Positions 27,013 through 36,012 of a stretch of 59,069 nt of DNA are shown piece after piece. Made by a program: the position numbers and the translations under genes. Each line of letters starts with the position of its first letter. Within the stretch, counting starts at the first letter, position 1. Where the stretch lies: the NCBI GenBank assembly GCA_035656495.1, contig DASRSL010000025.1:1-59069 (forward strand), in the 5' to 3' direction. The notes beneath the pieces were generated by a model that did no database searches, was not told the origin of the DNA, and saw only the letters and a list, made by a program, of their open reading frames with translations. Source of the DNA: Roseiarcus sp035656495. GTDB lineage: Bacteria; Pseudomonadota; Alphaproteobacteria; Rhizobiales; Beijerinckiaceae.

Positions 27013-28155
27013 TCATCCGACCGTCCAGTTTGGTTTGCGACTCGTCGCGCCAAGGCTAGGTCTCTGCGCTACTGACGCAGCGGGAAGCTTCCGCTCGACA
27101 AAGTAGCGCGGGTCCTTGAGCTGCCTCAGCAGCGTCGGGATGATCTCGCGATAGGTTTCAATCAAACCTTTATATGCCTGCGGAGTATCAGCCTTGATCT
27201 TTTCATGCAACGCCGGCAAGGCGTAATAAGGCACCATCGGAAACATATGGTGTTCCACGTGATAGTTCATGTTCCAGTAGATGAACTGAAAGATCGGGTT
27301 CATGTAGACCGTCCGCGTATTCAAGCGGTGGTCAAGAACGTCCTCCGCGAGTCCGGCGTGCTGAGTCAAGTTGAATAGGAGGTGTAGCCAGGCGCCGTAG
27401 AAGGACGGCAATCCAATAAACATTAAGGGGAGGGTGCTGCCTATAGCGATCGACAACACAATGACTGCCGCGAAAATGGCACACCAAATTCGCGCGACTC
27501 GGCAAACCTTCCACCGCTCGCTTTCTGGGATGAACTCTCGCTCTTCAATGGTGAGCCGCCCGGCGCAATGGACCAGCATTCGCCCAAGCTCCCGAACACC
27601 GAAGCTTAGGTTGAACACGTTGAGGAGAATGTTCCCAATCTCCGGGGGGCGCTTGGCGTTTATCTCTGGATCGCGCCCAACGATGATCGTGTCGGTGTGA
27701 TGGCGCGTATGGCTCCAGCGCCACGGCGTCGGCTGCCGCAGAACGCAGAAAGCGGCGATCTGATAGACAGCGTCGTTAAGCCACTGCGTCTTGAAGGCAG
27801 TGCGGTGCCCGCACTCATGCCAGCGTGAGTCAGAAGGCGACGCGTACAGCGTGCCATAGACGAAGAACGCGGGCACAGCCCACCAAGTCCCCCAGCTCTT
27901 CCAGGCGATGAATCCCGACACAATTAGAGCCGTAAGCCAGATGATCGTATCGCGAATGCCCGGCCAGTCGCGTCGCTTCACAAGCGCCTTTAGCTCGTCA
28001 CGGCTAAGCGGACTCGAGTACCATTTTGCGGCCGCTAGCCCCTTCTTCAGTGCCGCGGCGCTTTCCTCGCCAACAATGCCATAGTCTCTCATCTTTGTTT
28101 CGACCCGCATCTCACGACTCCGCGAGCTCCACAACGGCTTCTCGGCCTCGTTCAA
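27013..28155 (-). CDS. Fatty-acid-desaturase-like membrane di-iron enzyme
   Basis: 380 residues from TTG 28155; ATG 28110 and ATG 28092 are alternatives. All three histidine boxes of membrane desaturases/hydroxylases are present: RWHECGHRTAF, WSHTRHHTDTIIVG and MNYHVEHHMFPMVPYY. Four membrane helices are expected (around 70-105 and 215-255). Such proteins insert double bonds or hydroxyl groups using O2 and a ferredoxin-type donor. The gene is last in a sugar-type ABC transport operon, 18 bp after an SDR, so the substrate may be the imported compound rather than a membrane lipid. Codon use here looks less GC-biased than in the core genes. Confidence 0.85.
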   Translation of the reverse strand: MNEAEKPLWSSRSREMRVETKMRDYGIVGEESAAALKKGLAAAKWYSSPLSRDELKALVKRRDWPGIRDTIIWLTALIVSGFIAWKSWGTWWAVPAFFVYGTLYASPSDSRWHECGHRTAFKTQWLNDAVYQIAAFCVLRQPTPWRWSHTRHHTDTIIVGRDPEINAKRPPEIGNILLNVFNLSFGVRELGRMLVHCAGRLTIEEREFIPESERWKVCRVARIWCAIFAAVIVLSIAIGSTLPLMFIGLPSFYGAWLHLLFNLTQHAGLAEDVLDHRLNTRTVYMNPIFQFIYWNMNYHVEHHMFPMVPYYALPALHEKIKADTPQAYKGLIETYREIIPTLLRQLKDPRYFVERKLPAASVAQRPSLGATSRKPNWTVG

Positions 28156-28173
28156 AGCCGAATTTCGGAAACC

Positions 28174-28935
28174 TCATGCCATCCACTGGCCTCCGTTGAT
28201 ATGCAGGACCTGGCCGGTGATGTAGCCGCTCGCGTGAGGTGACGCGAAAAAAAGGATCGCGCCCGAGCATTCCTCCGGCCTGCCCACACGCCCAAGCGGC
28301 ACAGACCTGCGCATCGCCTCCATGCGCTCCGCGGGCGTCTCCGCATGAAAAGGAGTCGCGATCACGCCGGGCGCGATTGCGTTCACGCGTATCCTCTTTC
28401 CCGCGAGATCCTGCGCGAGGTGCCTCGTCAGGTTGTGAATGAAGGCTTTTGACGACGCGTACATTGCCGAACCCGGTCCTCCGCCGTTAGCTCCTGCGAT
28501 CGACCCGACGTTAATGATCGCCGGACAGTCCTCCTTTTCGAGATGAGGGATTGCGGCCTGAGTCATTGTCAAGACGGAGCGGACGTTCAGGTCGAACACG
28601 CGGTCAACCAGCCCCTCGTCAATCTCCTGGAACGGCACACGCCTGACAAGCGCGCCGGCGTTGTTGACGAGGACGTCGAGGCCGCCAAGCAGTTCAACCG
28701 CCTTATCGAGCACAGCCTTTGGCCGCCTGCGATCGCAAAGATCGCCCTGCACGAGGCTCGCTTCCCCGCCAGCCTTACGGACGTCCTCAGCGACTTGCTC
28801 AGCCGCCTTGCCGCTCCTGTTGAAGTGGATCGCGACCTTGGCTCCTTCGCGTCCAAAGGCGACTGCGGCCGCGGCGCCGATGCCAGTGCTGGCGCCGGTG
28901 ATCAAAACCTTCATTCCTCGAATGTCGTTGAACAA
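28174..28935 (-). CDS. Short-chain dehydrogenase/reductase (SDR)
   Basis: 253 residues from TTG 28935, chosen because AGGAAGGAAGACGGAA lies just upstream and family members begin MFND; ATG 28914 is the alternative. Classical SDR: cofactor motif ITGASTGIGAAAAV, NNAG in DVLVNNAGALV, catalytic Ser in IINVGSIAGANGG, YASSK (YxxxK), and a complete C-terminus. It probably oxidises or reduces a hydroxyl of the compound imported by the ABC system upstream. It lies 19 bp after the ATPase gene and 18 bp before the desaturase-like gene. Confidence 0.88.
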   Translation of the reverse strand: MFNDIRGMKVLITGASTGIGAAAAVAFGREGAKVAIHFNRSGKAAEQVAEDVRKAGGEASLVQGDLCDRRRPKAVLDKAVELLGGLDVLVNNAGALVRRVPFQEIDEGLVDRVFDLNVRSVLTMTQAAIPHLEKEDCPAIINVGSIAGANGGGPGSAMYASSKAFIHNLTRHLAQDLAGKRIRVNAIAPGVIATPFHAETPAERMEAMRRSVPLGRVGRPEECSGAILFFASPHASGYITGQVLHINGGQWMA

Positions 28936-28954
28936 TTCCGTCTTCCTTCCTGTC

Positions 28955-30469
28955 TTATGCAGCCTCGAGGGACTGCCCCGTCGCCAGGCGCATGATCTTC
29001 TCTTGCGTCGCCTCGGTGCGCGGCAGCTCCCCTTCAATGTGACCCTGACGCATCACAAGAATTCTGTCGCTCATAGCGAGAATCTCCGCCATGTCGGACG
29101 AAATCATGAGAATGGCCATCCCCTGTTTCGCTAGGTCGCAGAGAAGGGCATGGATTTCGGCAGTGGCCCCTACATCGATACCTCGGGTAGGTTCGTCGAC
29201 GATTAGAACCTTGGGCTCCAGTGCAAGCCACTTTGCGATGACAACCCGCTGTTGGTTCCCACCGCTGAGATAGAGCGTCCTTTGATCGATCGATGGCGTC
29301 TTTATCGCGAGACGAGCAACGTAGCGCTCAGCCAGACGACGTTCAGCGCCGACATTCACAACGCTGAGCCGAGAGAGGGTTCTCAGGAGCGCCATGCCGA
29401 CGTTCTGTCGCACGGAAAGCTCTGTGACCAATCCCTGTTCCTTGCGGTCCTCCGGCACCAAACCGATCCCGGCTGCGATCGCAGTGCGCGGTGTGTGTCC
29501 CTTGACGATGGTTTTTCCGTCGACTGCGATCGTACCCTGGTCGATTGCCAGATCCCCGAATATGGCTCGAGCGAGCTCAGTCCGCCCGGCGCCAACGAGA
29601 CCGGCAAGCCCGACGATTTCTCCCCTCCGCACTGTAAGTGAAACGTCGTCCAGTAATCGGTGCGCACTTACGCCGCGTACTTCAAGAACGCTCTCCCCGA
29701 GTCGCGCGGGCTCCTTGCGAAAAAGCTCGCTGAGGTCGCGATCAATCATCATGGCGATCAGATCGTGCATGCTTGTTTCTGCAACAGGCTTCGTCGCCAC
29801 GTACTTCCCGTCGCGCAGGACAGTCACGCGATCGCAAAGGCGAAAAATCTCCTCGATGCGGTGCGAGATGTAGATTACGCCAATGCCTTGCGCGCTGAGG
29901 CGGCGGATCGCCTCGAAGAGACGTGACGTCTCGCGCTCGGTTAGCGACGACGTTGGCTCATCAAAAATGATGACACGGCATAGACTAGAGATCGCACGGA
30001 CGATTGCAACGATTTGGCGCTGGGCCGTCGATATCGATCCGACAAGTCGCTTAGGGCCGATCTCCGCGCCCAAATCTTGAAGAAGGCGCTCTGCTTGGCG
30101 GTTCATCGCGCCATAGTCAACGAGCCCCAATCTTCCAACCGGCTGACGTCCCAAGAAAATGTTTTCCGCTACGCTGAGATAGGGTTCTAGCTGCAGCTCC
30201 TGGTGGACCGGACTGATCCCGCACTCCCGCGCGCGCGCCGGGTCCGTGACCGCGATCGTCTGTCCGTCAAGGGCAATCTCACCTTCATCAGGGAGATAAA
30301 CGCCGGACAGAATCTTAACGAAAGTCGATTTCCCGGCGCCGTTCTCGCCCATAAGGGCGTGGATCTCACCTGCCCTCAAGTCGAAATCGATTTTCTCGAG
30401 CGCGCGGACGCCGGGAAAGGTCTTCGATATTCCCGTTAGCCGAAGAAGCGGCTTTACCATGGCGTCCAT
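28955..30469 (-). CDS. Sugar ABC transporter ATP-binding protein, double ABC domain (RbsA type)
   Basis: 504 residues from ATG 30469, one base after the preceding stop. It is a tandem ATPase as in ribose/xylose/inositol systems. Domain 1 has Walker A GENGAGKST (41-49), PVHQELQLEPYLSVAENIFL and FDEPTSSLT. Its signature is degenerate (GSISTAQRQIVA). Domain 2 has the expected degenerate Walker A GLVGAGRTELARA and an intact LSGGNQQRVVIAKWL with IVDEPTRGIDVG. It energises the two permeases encoded upstream. Confidence 0.92.
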   Translation of the reverse strand: MDAMVKPLLRLTGISKTFPGVRALEKIDFDLRAGEIHALMGENGAGKSTFVKILSGVYLPDEGEIALDGQTIAVTDPARARECGISPVHQELQLEPYLSVAENIFLGRQPVGRLGLVDYGAMNRQAERLLQDLGAEIGPKRLVGSISTAQRQIVAIVRAISSLCRVIIFDEPTSSLTERETSRLFEAIRRLSAQGIGVIYISHRIEEIFRLCDRVTVLRDGKYVATKPVAETSMHDLIAMMIDRDLSELFRKEPARLGESVLEVRGVSAHRLLDDVSLTVRRGEIVGLAGLVGAGRTELARAIFGDLAIDQGTIAVDGKTIVKGHTPRTAIAAGIGLVPEDRKEQGLVTELSVRQNVGMALLRTLSRLSVVNVGAERRLAERYVARLAIKTPSIDQRTLYLSGGNQQRVVIAKWLALEPKVLIVDEPTRGIDVGATAEIHALLCDLAKQGMAILMISSDMAEILAMSDRILVMRQGHIEGELPRTEATQEKIMRLATGQSLEAA

Positions 30470-30470
30470 T

Positions 30471-31457
30471 TCAGGTCCCCGCCAACTCACGCGAGGATAC
30501 GTCGTTCTTCTCGAGGCGCGCTCTCAACTGACGACGCTGGCAGCGTTCAAGATAAGCCTTGACCTCGACCAGCCCGAATTCGCGAACAACCTCTTCGACT
30601 TCGAGGTCCGGTGATAGGCTCTCGATCGTGAAAATATGCTCCTCGGTGAAGGACTCTACCCGCACCCTGTCCCCGTAACGACTCTGGATCGGAAGCAGGA
30701 GGTGGGCCTGCTGGTCGGTGTGAAAGACGCGCTTGTCCAGACTGAGGCGATGGACTGCTAGTCTGCTCCAGCGTGAAGATTGCGCGACGATGCGTCCGGT
30801 TCTGTCGATGATGCGAGCATGATAGGGCCAGACGGACGTGACGATGGGGACCTCATGGAGACTCGCCTGTGCCTGCAGCGGCAGTCCACCCTCATAAGCC
30901 GAGATCCAACAGACCAGTTCAGCGCCCGCGCTCTTCATATCTGACCAGAGCGAGGGCCAGTTGATGTCAAAGCAGATTGCCAAGCCGATCCGCGCGATGT
31001 CCGTGTCGAAGACGCATGCCCCGACACCCGGCGTCACGCCGCCGTCAATTTCGACTTCGGTGGGGTGCGTCTTGGAGTAGACACCGACGAGCCGACCCGA
31101 TCGATCGATCAGTGCGGCGACATTGGAAACGCGATCTCCGTCCGAGACAAAAAAACCCGCGACAACATTCATCGCGTGACGTCTCGCGCAGTCCGCGACC
31201 GCATCGAAAGCGGGGCCTGGGATAGTCTCAGCCACAGAGCGAATGGCCTGAGAGGGAAGCCCGGCAGCCATGAATGTTTCTGGGAGCACGGCGAGGTCAG
31301 GCCTCTGCCGGCCGGCGGCGTCAAGCATGCCAAGACCGTGTTTGAGATTCTCGGCCGGATCAGGATGTCGGAGGTTGTACGGCGGAGCATAATCCTCGAG
31401 CGTCGCCATTGAGGTCGTCGCAATAGTGATGCTTCGGGCCATCGCCATCTCCTTCAA
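30471..31457 (-). CDS. Carbon-nitrogen hydrolase (nitrilase superfamily)
   Basis: 328 residues. The catalytic triad of the superfamily is visible: E60 in LAVLPETFMAAG, K129 in VGVYSKTHPTEVEIDGG, and C162 in GLAICFDINWPSLW. The enzyme should hydrolyse an amide, carbamoyl or nitrile bond. It has no glutaminase or other extra domain. It is embedded inside an ABC sugar-transport operon, with ATGA overlap to the permease gene before it and one base to the ATPase gene after it, so it very likely acts on the transported compound. That suggests an amide- or ureido-bearing substrate. Confidence 0.88.
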   Translation of the reverse strand: MKEMAMARSITIATTSMATLEDYAPPYNLRHPDPAENLKHGLGMLDAAGRQRPDLAVLPETFMAAGLPSQAIRSVAETIPGPAFDAVADCARRHAMNVVAGFFVSDGDRVSNVAALIDRSGRLVGVYSKTHPTEVEIDGGVTPGVGACVFDTDIARIGLAICFDINWPSLWSDMKSAGAELVCWISAYEGGLPLQAQASLHEVPIVTSVWPYHARIIDRTGRIVAQSSRWSRLAVHRLSLDKRVFHTDQQAHLLLPIQSRYGDRVRVESFTEEHIFTIESLSPDLEVEEVVREFGLVEVKAYLERCQRRQLRARLEKNDVSSRELAGT

Positions 31458-32437
31458 GTCAATGAAACGGCGCCGACGCCAGCTGACCGCCGCTTCGCCA
31501 GATTGCCGAGCAAAGCGTCGGCGCCCACAACCAGTATGAGTATTGCGGCCCGGATCGCGATCTGATGGTAAGTTTCGACGCCTAAAAGATCGAGCCCATT
31601 CGCGAGCATGCCGAGCGCCAACACGCCGAGAAGAGCGCCGCCTATGGTTCCTCGTCCGCCGAAAAGGCTGGCTCCGCCGATCAAGGCGGCTGAGAGTGCG
31701 AGCAGCGGAGTGTCGTTGCCGAGCTGGACCGTTGCGGAATTCAGCCGAGACGCGAGCAACACCCCGCCGAGTGCGGATAATACCCCGCTCGCGACAAACG
31801 CGGCGAAGAGGCGCCGATTAACGGAAATGCCCGCCAGATATGCTGCTTCTCGGTTGCCTCCGATCGCGTACAGGTTGCGGCCGAACCTCGTGTATCTAAG
31901 GCAGACCGAGAGCGCCGCCGCAAGCAGAAGGGCGACGATCAGCGGAGCGGGAACGGGACCGAGCGAACCCGCGCCCCAAAAGGCGAAGCTTTCGATGGCG
32001 CCGGAGAGAGGTTGCTGGTGAGTGTAGGTAAGCATGACGCCTCGCGCCACACTCATGGTTCCCAAAGTGGCGATGAAGGGGATGATACGCGCACGGGTCA
32101 CGAGGAGCCCATTCGCCGCCCCGACAGCGAAACCAAACCCAAGCGCAACGAACGTCGCGATCGTTGCCCCCCAGCCCTGAAAGCCGATTGCAAGGATGGC
32201 GGCCATGGCCATGGTAGCGCCGACCGCGAGATCGAGCCCCCCCGCAATGAGTACGATCGTCTCGCCAAAGACCACGGGCGCATCGAGGGAAACCTGGCGT
32301 GTGACGTTTTCCAGGTTTTCCGGCGTCAAGAAGGTTCGGCCGGTCGCGAGAGCCAAGGCCGCAAAGATCGCAGCCGCAATGAGCAAGGCCACTTGATTTG
32401 ACCCGACGTCGAAAAGACATCGCATGGCCTTCCTCAT
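31454..32437 (-). CDS. ABC transporter permease (RbsC type), second of pair
   Basis: 327 residues with 8-9 hydrophobic helices. BPD_transp_2 family features: ETIVLIAGGLDLAVGATMAM, GLLVTRARIIPFIATLGTMS and LSAALIGGASLFGGRGTIGG. With the preceding permease it should form a heterodimeric channel, as the two genes overlap by 4 bp. It also overlaps the nitrilase gene by 4 bp. Confidence 0.92.
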   Translation of the reverse strand: MRKAMRCLFDVGSNQVALLIAAAIFAALALATGRTFLTPENLENVTRQVSLDAPVVFGETIVLIAGGLDLAVGATMAMAAILAIGFQGWGATIATFVALGFGFAVGAANGLLVTRARIIPFIATLGTMSVARGVMLTYTHQQPLSGAIESFAFWGAGSLGPVPAPLIVALLLAAALSVCLRYTRFGRNLYAIGGNREAAYLAGISVNRRLFAAFVASGVLSALGGVLLASRLNSATVQLGNDTPLLALSAALIGGASLFGGRGTIGGALLGVLALGMLANGLDLLGVETYHQIAIRAAILILVVGADALLGNLAKRRSAGVGAVSLT

Positions 32438-33465
32438 ACGTGCCTCACAAGGCTGTCGGCCCAGACGACAGCCAGGAAAACGAGCCCTTTGGCGATCTGT
32501 TGGCTGTCGATGGGGACATTGAGAAGAATGAGGAGGTTGTTAAGGACACCTAGGACGAGAACGCCCACGACAGTACGGAGCGCGCCGCCCCGTCCGCCAA
32601 AAAGGCTGGTGCCTCCAAGCACCGATGCGATGATCGAATCAAAGTCATACCCAGCCCCTGCGGTTCCGACGGTGCTGCCTGTGCGGGCGGTGATGATGAT
32701 TCCGGCCAGTGCGGCCGTAACTCCGCAGAGGATGAATGCTGCGAATTGCGCGCCCCGGATGTTAAGGCCCGAAAGGCGGCCGACAGTGGCGTTGAGGCCG
32801 GTGACATACAAGCTTCGCCCGAAAACCGTCCGCGACATGACGAACTCGAGCGCCAGCGCAAGCCCGATAAAAATAATCACTGAGTGATTGACGACGCCGA
32901 ATATCTTGCCTCGGCCAATCTCGTTGAAAGCCGGGACGGTCGTGTAAAGGGTCTTTGAATGAGTCAATGAGAGCGAGGCGGCATAGGCAAGCGCGTTGGT
33001 GCCGAGCGTAATGAGAAAAGGGTTGGCGCCGGTCGTCACGACCAGCAAACCATTTATCAAGCCGAAGACCGCGCCCGTCAGGAGGCCAACGGCGACGGAT
33101 CCTACCAATCCGAGGCCGGCAAGCTGTGCGAGAACTGTGACGATTCCAACGAGGCCGATAACTGAAGCAACCGACATGTCGAAGTTGCGAGTTACGAGCA
33201 GGACCGTTTGCCCGAGCGCAACGACGCCGAGCACGGACACAGCCCACATGATGTTCAAGAGGTTGCGCGGCGTCAGGAAGACATCCGACGAGAACGCGCC
33301 GACAACAATGAACACGACGAGCAGGAAGACGGCGGTATGATCTCGCAGCGTGCGTGCAAGCTTTAGAAAATGCTCTGAATGCCAGAATCGAGGAAACGGC
33401 TTCCCAAAGGAGCTCGCCTTCGTGAACGACGGCGTTGTCATTGAGTTCGATCGTTCCGGGGGCAT
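32434..33465 (-). CDS. ABC transporter permease (RbsC type), first of pair
   Basis: 343 residues from ATG 33465 (ATG 33441 possible). The cytosolic N-terminal ~40 residues are followed by about nine helices. Family motifs: VALGQTVLLVTRNFDMSVAS, LLVVTTGANPFLITLGTNA and ILGGTSLFGGRGGALRT-like VLGGTSLFGGRGG. It stands 77 bp after the binding-protein gene and overlaps the second permease gene by ATGA. Confidence 0.92.
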   Translation of the reverse strand: MPPERSNSMTTPSFTKASSFGKPFPRFWHSEHFLKLARTLRDHTAVFLLVVFIVVGAFSSDVFLTPRNLLNIMWAVSVLGVVALGQTVLLVTRNFDMSVASVIGLVGIVTVLAQLAGLGLVGSVAVGLLTGAVFGLINGLLVVTTGANPFLITLGTNALAYAASLSLTHSKTLYTTVPAFNEIGRGKIFGVVNHSVIIFIGLALALEFVMSRTVFGRSLYVTGLNATVGRLSGLNIRGAQFAAFILCGVTAALAGIIITARTGSTVGTAGAGYDFDSIIASVLGGTSLFGGRGGALRTVVGVLVLGVLNNLLILLNVPIDSQQIAKGLVFLAVVWADSLVRHV

Positions 33466-33542
33466 CCGGGGTAGCGCCTATGAGGTGTTTTCATCCCTGT
33501 GTGGCCGCGAGCGCTTGTTGAGCGCCCGCGCGCCTTAATCGT

Positions 33543-34493
33543 TCACCAGCACTCGGACTCGAACTGCGCGAGGTTGCTCGCGTCAATCGCGCCCGTTGGC
33601 GCGAGAATTTCGCGAGGCAGATACCGGCCGTGAAGAGCGTCATAGGCGGCGCGGACCGTGTACACGCCGACAAGATAGCTCGGATGCAGCGCGGTTGCTT
33701 GCATCTCGTGGCGTTTGATTGCGTCACAGGCTTCTTTGTAAGCGCCGACACCGTAGATCTTCACGTTCTCCACCCCGGCCGCCTTAAGCGCCTGCAGGGC
33801 GCCGAGGGCCATGCCGTCATCTTCCGCAAGGATGGCGTCAACCTTCGGATAACGCGTGATCATGTCTTGCATGACCGTCAGCGCCTTGTCCTTGCTCCAG
33901 TCAGCAGGTTCGCTTGCCAGCACTTTGATGTTGGCATGAGCATCCTGGAAGGCGGCTTCCGCCCCCGCCCAGCGATTGACGGTGTCTGTTTGGCCCGGCT
34001 TTCCCGTCAGGACAAGAATGCTCGCCTTGCCGCCGAAGTCTTTAGCGAGGCGAGATCCCATGGAGTAGCCCTGGTCGTAGGACTTCACGCCGACAAAGGT
34101 CTTGGTGTACGCCCTGCCTGCCTCGTTGGTGTCCGCGTTGTGCATGATCACAGGGATGCCGGCTTCCGCTGCCTTCTTCAACGCCGGCACGACTGCGGCC
34201 GGATCGACAGCGTTGACCGCGATGACGTCGGATTTTCGCGCAATGCAGTCCTCGATCATCGACACCTGCTTTTGCGGGTCGAAAGCGGGATCGAAATAAG
34301 TGATCTTCGCCCCGAACAACGGCGCCTCGTCGTTCATGCCATTGACGATGGCCGCAATGGATGGGTGGTCGGCCATATTGTGTACGACGCAGAGGCTGAA
34401 CGGCTTTGGGTCGGCCCATGCCGGCGACAGATAAGCGACCGACGCCGACAGCGCAGCGGCGATGAGCGCCGTAATTCGTTTTCTCGACTGCAT
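33543..34493 (-). CDS. Periplasmic sugar-binding protein (type I fold)
   Basis: 316 residues with a signal peptide (1-27, KRITALIAAALSASVAYLSP, then AWA). The mature protein is a Peripla_BP_4-type binding protein: ITYFDPAFDPQKQVSMIEDC, AVNAVDPAAVVPALKKAAEA, GIPVIMHNADTNEAGRAYTK, and AILAEDDGMALGALQALKAA. It delivers the ligand to the permease pair encoded downstream. The ligand is unknown; the family binds pentoses, hexoses and polyols. Confidence 0.92.
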   Translation of the reverse strand: MQSRKRITALIAAALSASVAYLSPAWADPKPFSLCVVHNMADHPSIAAIVNGMNDEAPLFGAKITYFDPAFDPQKQVSMIEDCIARKSDVIAVNAVDPAAVVPALKKAAEAGIPVIMHNADTNEAGRAYTKTFVGVKSYDQGYSMGSRLAKDFGGKASILVLTGKPGQTDTVNRWAGAEAAFQDAHANIKVLASEPADWSKDKALTVMQDMITRYPKVDAILAEDDGMALGALQALKAAGVENVKIYGVGAYKEACDAIKRHEMQATALHPSYLVGVYTVRAAYDALHGRYLPREILAPTGAIDASNLAQFESECW

Positions 34494-34537
34494 CGATTCC
34501 TCCCGGGGCTAAGCGGCCCAAGACATGAGCCGCGAGA

Positions 34538-35671
34538 CTAGGCCAGACGCCGGCTCCTGCGTGTCCTAGGGGAGCCGGTCGATCGCCTTACGACGAGTTC
34601 CGGAGCGAGGACCAGATGTCGGGGCGCGTCGTCGGCCTTTCCTTGAATAAGCGAGATCAGCCGCTCGACAGCGGCCAAGCTAAGCGCATCAATAGGATGA
34701 TGAACTGTGGTCAGAGGTGGATCGAACATTCCGGCGAGCACGATGTCGTCAATACCGACGACAGAGACGTCCTTTGGAACTGACAAGCCAAGTTCTCGCA
34801 CTGCCGCGCATGCGCCGAACGCATACATGTCGTTGAGAGCCACAAGCGCCGTCAGGTCGCGCTGCGTCGTCAATAGCCTCAGGGCAATTTTGCGGCCGAG
34901 TTCCGCGGCGTCCGTGTCATCGTAGCCGCTGGAGGCCGGGACGCGCGGCGTCAAGGCGGCGTCTACGGCGATGCCGAATTCAGACAGCGCCCTGCAGTAG
35001 CCGGCAAATCGATCGCGACGCGACGCGGTTGGGGTCGGACCGCTGACATAGCCAATGCGACTATGCCCGAGTTCGAGGAGATGCCGAGTGGCGATGTAGC
35101 CGGCTGCGCCGTTGTCCATACTGACGCTGTCGACCTGCGAGTGGTTTGCACGAGTTGCGCTGCGATCAAAAACAACGACCCGAAGGCCGCGTCTGATGAG
35201 CTCCGCAAGGTGATCGAGACTCAGTGGCGACGAGCCGATGATGATGCCCCGGATTCCAAAGCTCCAGAAGTCCTCGGCATAGCGCAGCTCGCGTTTGGGA
35301 TCGCGCAGACTACCGCCAAAAACAACCTGGAACCCGCGCTCGAGGGCAGCCTCTTCGACATGCCGGGCCAAAGCGCCATGGAAAGGATTCGCGACAGACG
35401 GGACAAGCAAGCCGAGCACTGGCGCAAAGCCGGTTTTCAGCTGTCGCGCGGCCCAAGACGGCCTATAGCCAAGGCGATCGATCGATTGTTCGATCCGAGC
35501 GACAGTCTCCTGGCCCATACGGTGGGGGCGGCCATTGAGATAGTTCGATACCGTTGCGATCGAGGTCCCGGCGGCCGCTGCGACGTCCCCGATCCGGACC
35601 CGAACGCGCCCGCCGCGATCCGCGCGCTGGACGCCAGGCCAATCGTCGTTCGTTCCCTCGTCGCGCTGCAT
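34538..35671 (-). CDS. LacI-family transcriptional regulator of the transport operon
   Basis: 377 residues. HTH at about 26-50: RIGDVAAAAGTSIATVSNYL, then NGRPHRMGQETVARIEQSID with RLGYRPSWAARQLKTG hinge helix. The effector domain follows with GLLVPSVANPFHGALARHVE and VSVVGIDDIVLAGMFDPPLT. It precedes the binding-protein gene by 44 bp on the same strand and so probably autoregulates the whole operon. A palindrome immediately upstream (35694-35705) is a likely operator. Confidence 0.93.
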   Translation of the reverse strand: MQRDEGTNDDWPGVQRADRGGRVRVRIGDVAAAAGTSIATVSNYLNGRPHRMGQETVARIEQSIDRLGYRPSWAARQLKTGFAPVLGLLVPSVANPFHGALARHVEEAALERGFQVVFGGSLRDPKRELRYAEDFWSFGIRGIIIGSSPLSLDHLAELIRRGLRVVVFDRSATRANHSQVDSVSMDNGAAGYIATRHLLELGHSRIGYVSGPTPTASRRDRFAGYCRALSEFGIAVDAALTPRVPASSGYDDTDAAELGRKIALRLLTTQRDLTALVALNDMYAFGACAAVRELGLSVPKDVSVVGIDDIVLAGMFDPPLTTVHHPIDALSLAAVERLISLIQGKADDAPRHLVLAPELVVRRSTGSPRTRRSRRLA

Positions 35672-36012
35672 CGCCGGTTTATCGATTTACTAAGATACGT
35701 GTATCGTTTAACCTCAGTGGATGTCAAGGACTTTCCGGGAATGCGGGTCAACCGGCCTTGTCGGCCCTCCGCTGGTCCGAACTCATTCACAACTATGCGG
35801 CATTGCAAATCTACCTCCCCCATCATTTCGTAGCTTTTGGATTTCTCGGCTTCCAGGAAGAGCGCACGGAAGTTCTCGTGCCCGGAGAATCGCGCGGCGA
35901 TGATTCGTTCGCTCTCGCCGTCGGTTCGGCCATGCCGATGCTGACGGAGCTTCGATTTCCAATAGGCCACAGCAGTCCCGCAGGCGCAGCGCGCCCTCGG
36001 CAGGCGTCTGGG
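35672..36012. other. Intergenic region upstream of the LacI gene
   Basis: It holds the likely operator at 35694-35705 near the LacI start. The frames through 35710-35970 show no recognisable protein, and there is no T-tract hairpin after the PhoR-like gene. Confidence 0.4.
35694..35705. promoter_or_regulatory. Putative LacI-family operator
   Basis: GATAC-GT-GTATC is an inverted repeat 23 bp upstream of the LacI gene start, set in an A/T-rich 30-bp patch (AAACGATACACGTATCTTAG on the minus strand) that contrasts with the GC-rich surroundings. Position and symmetry suit autoregulation. Confidence 0.5.

Noticed and set aside
35437..35970. 177-codon minus-strand frame upstream of the LacI gene
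   Set aside because: Its second half overlaps the LacI HTH coding sequence in another frame, and the first half shows no similarity to anything I know.
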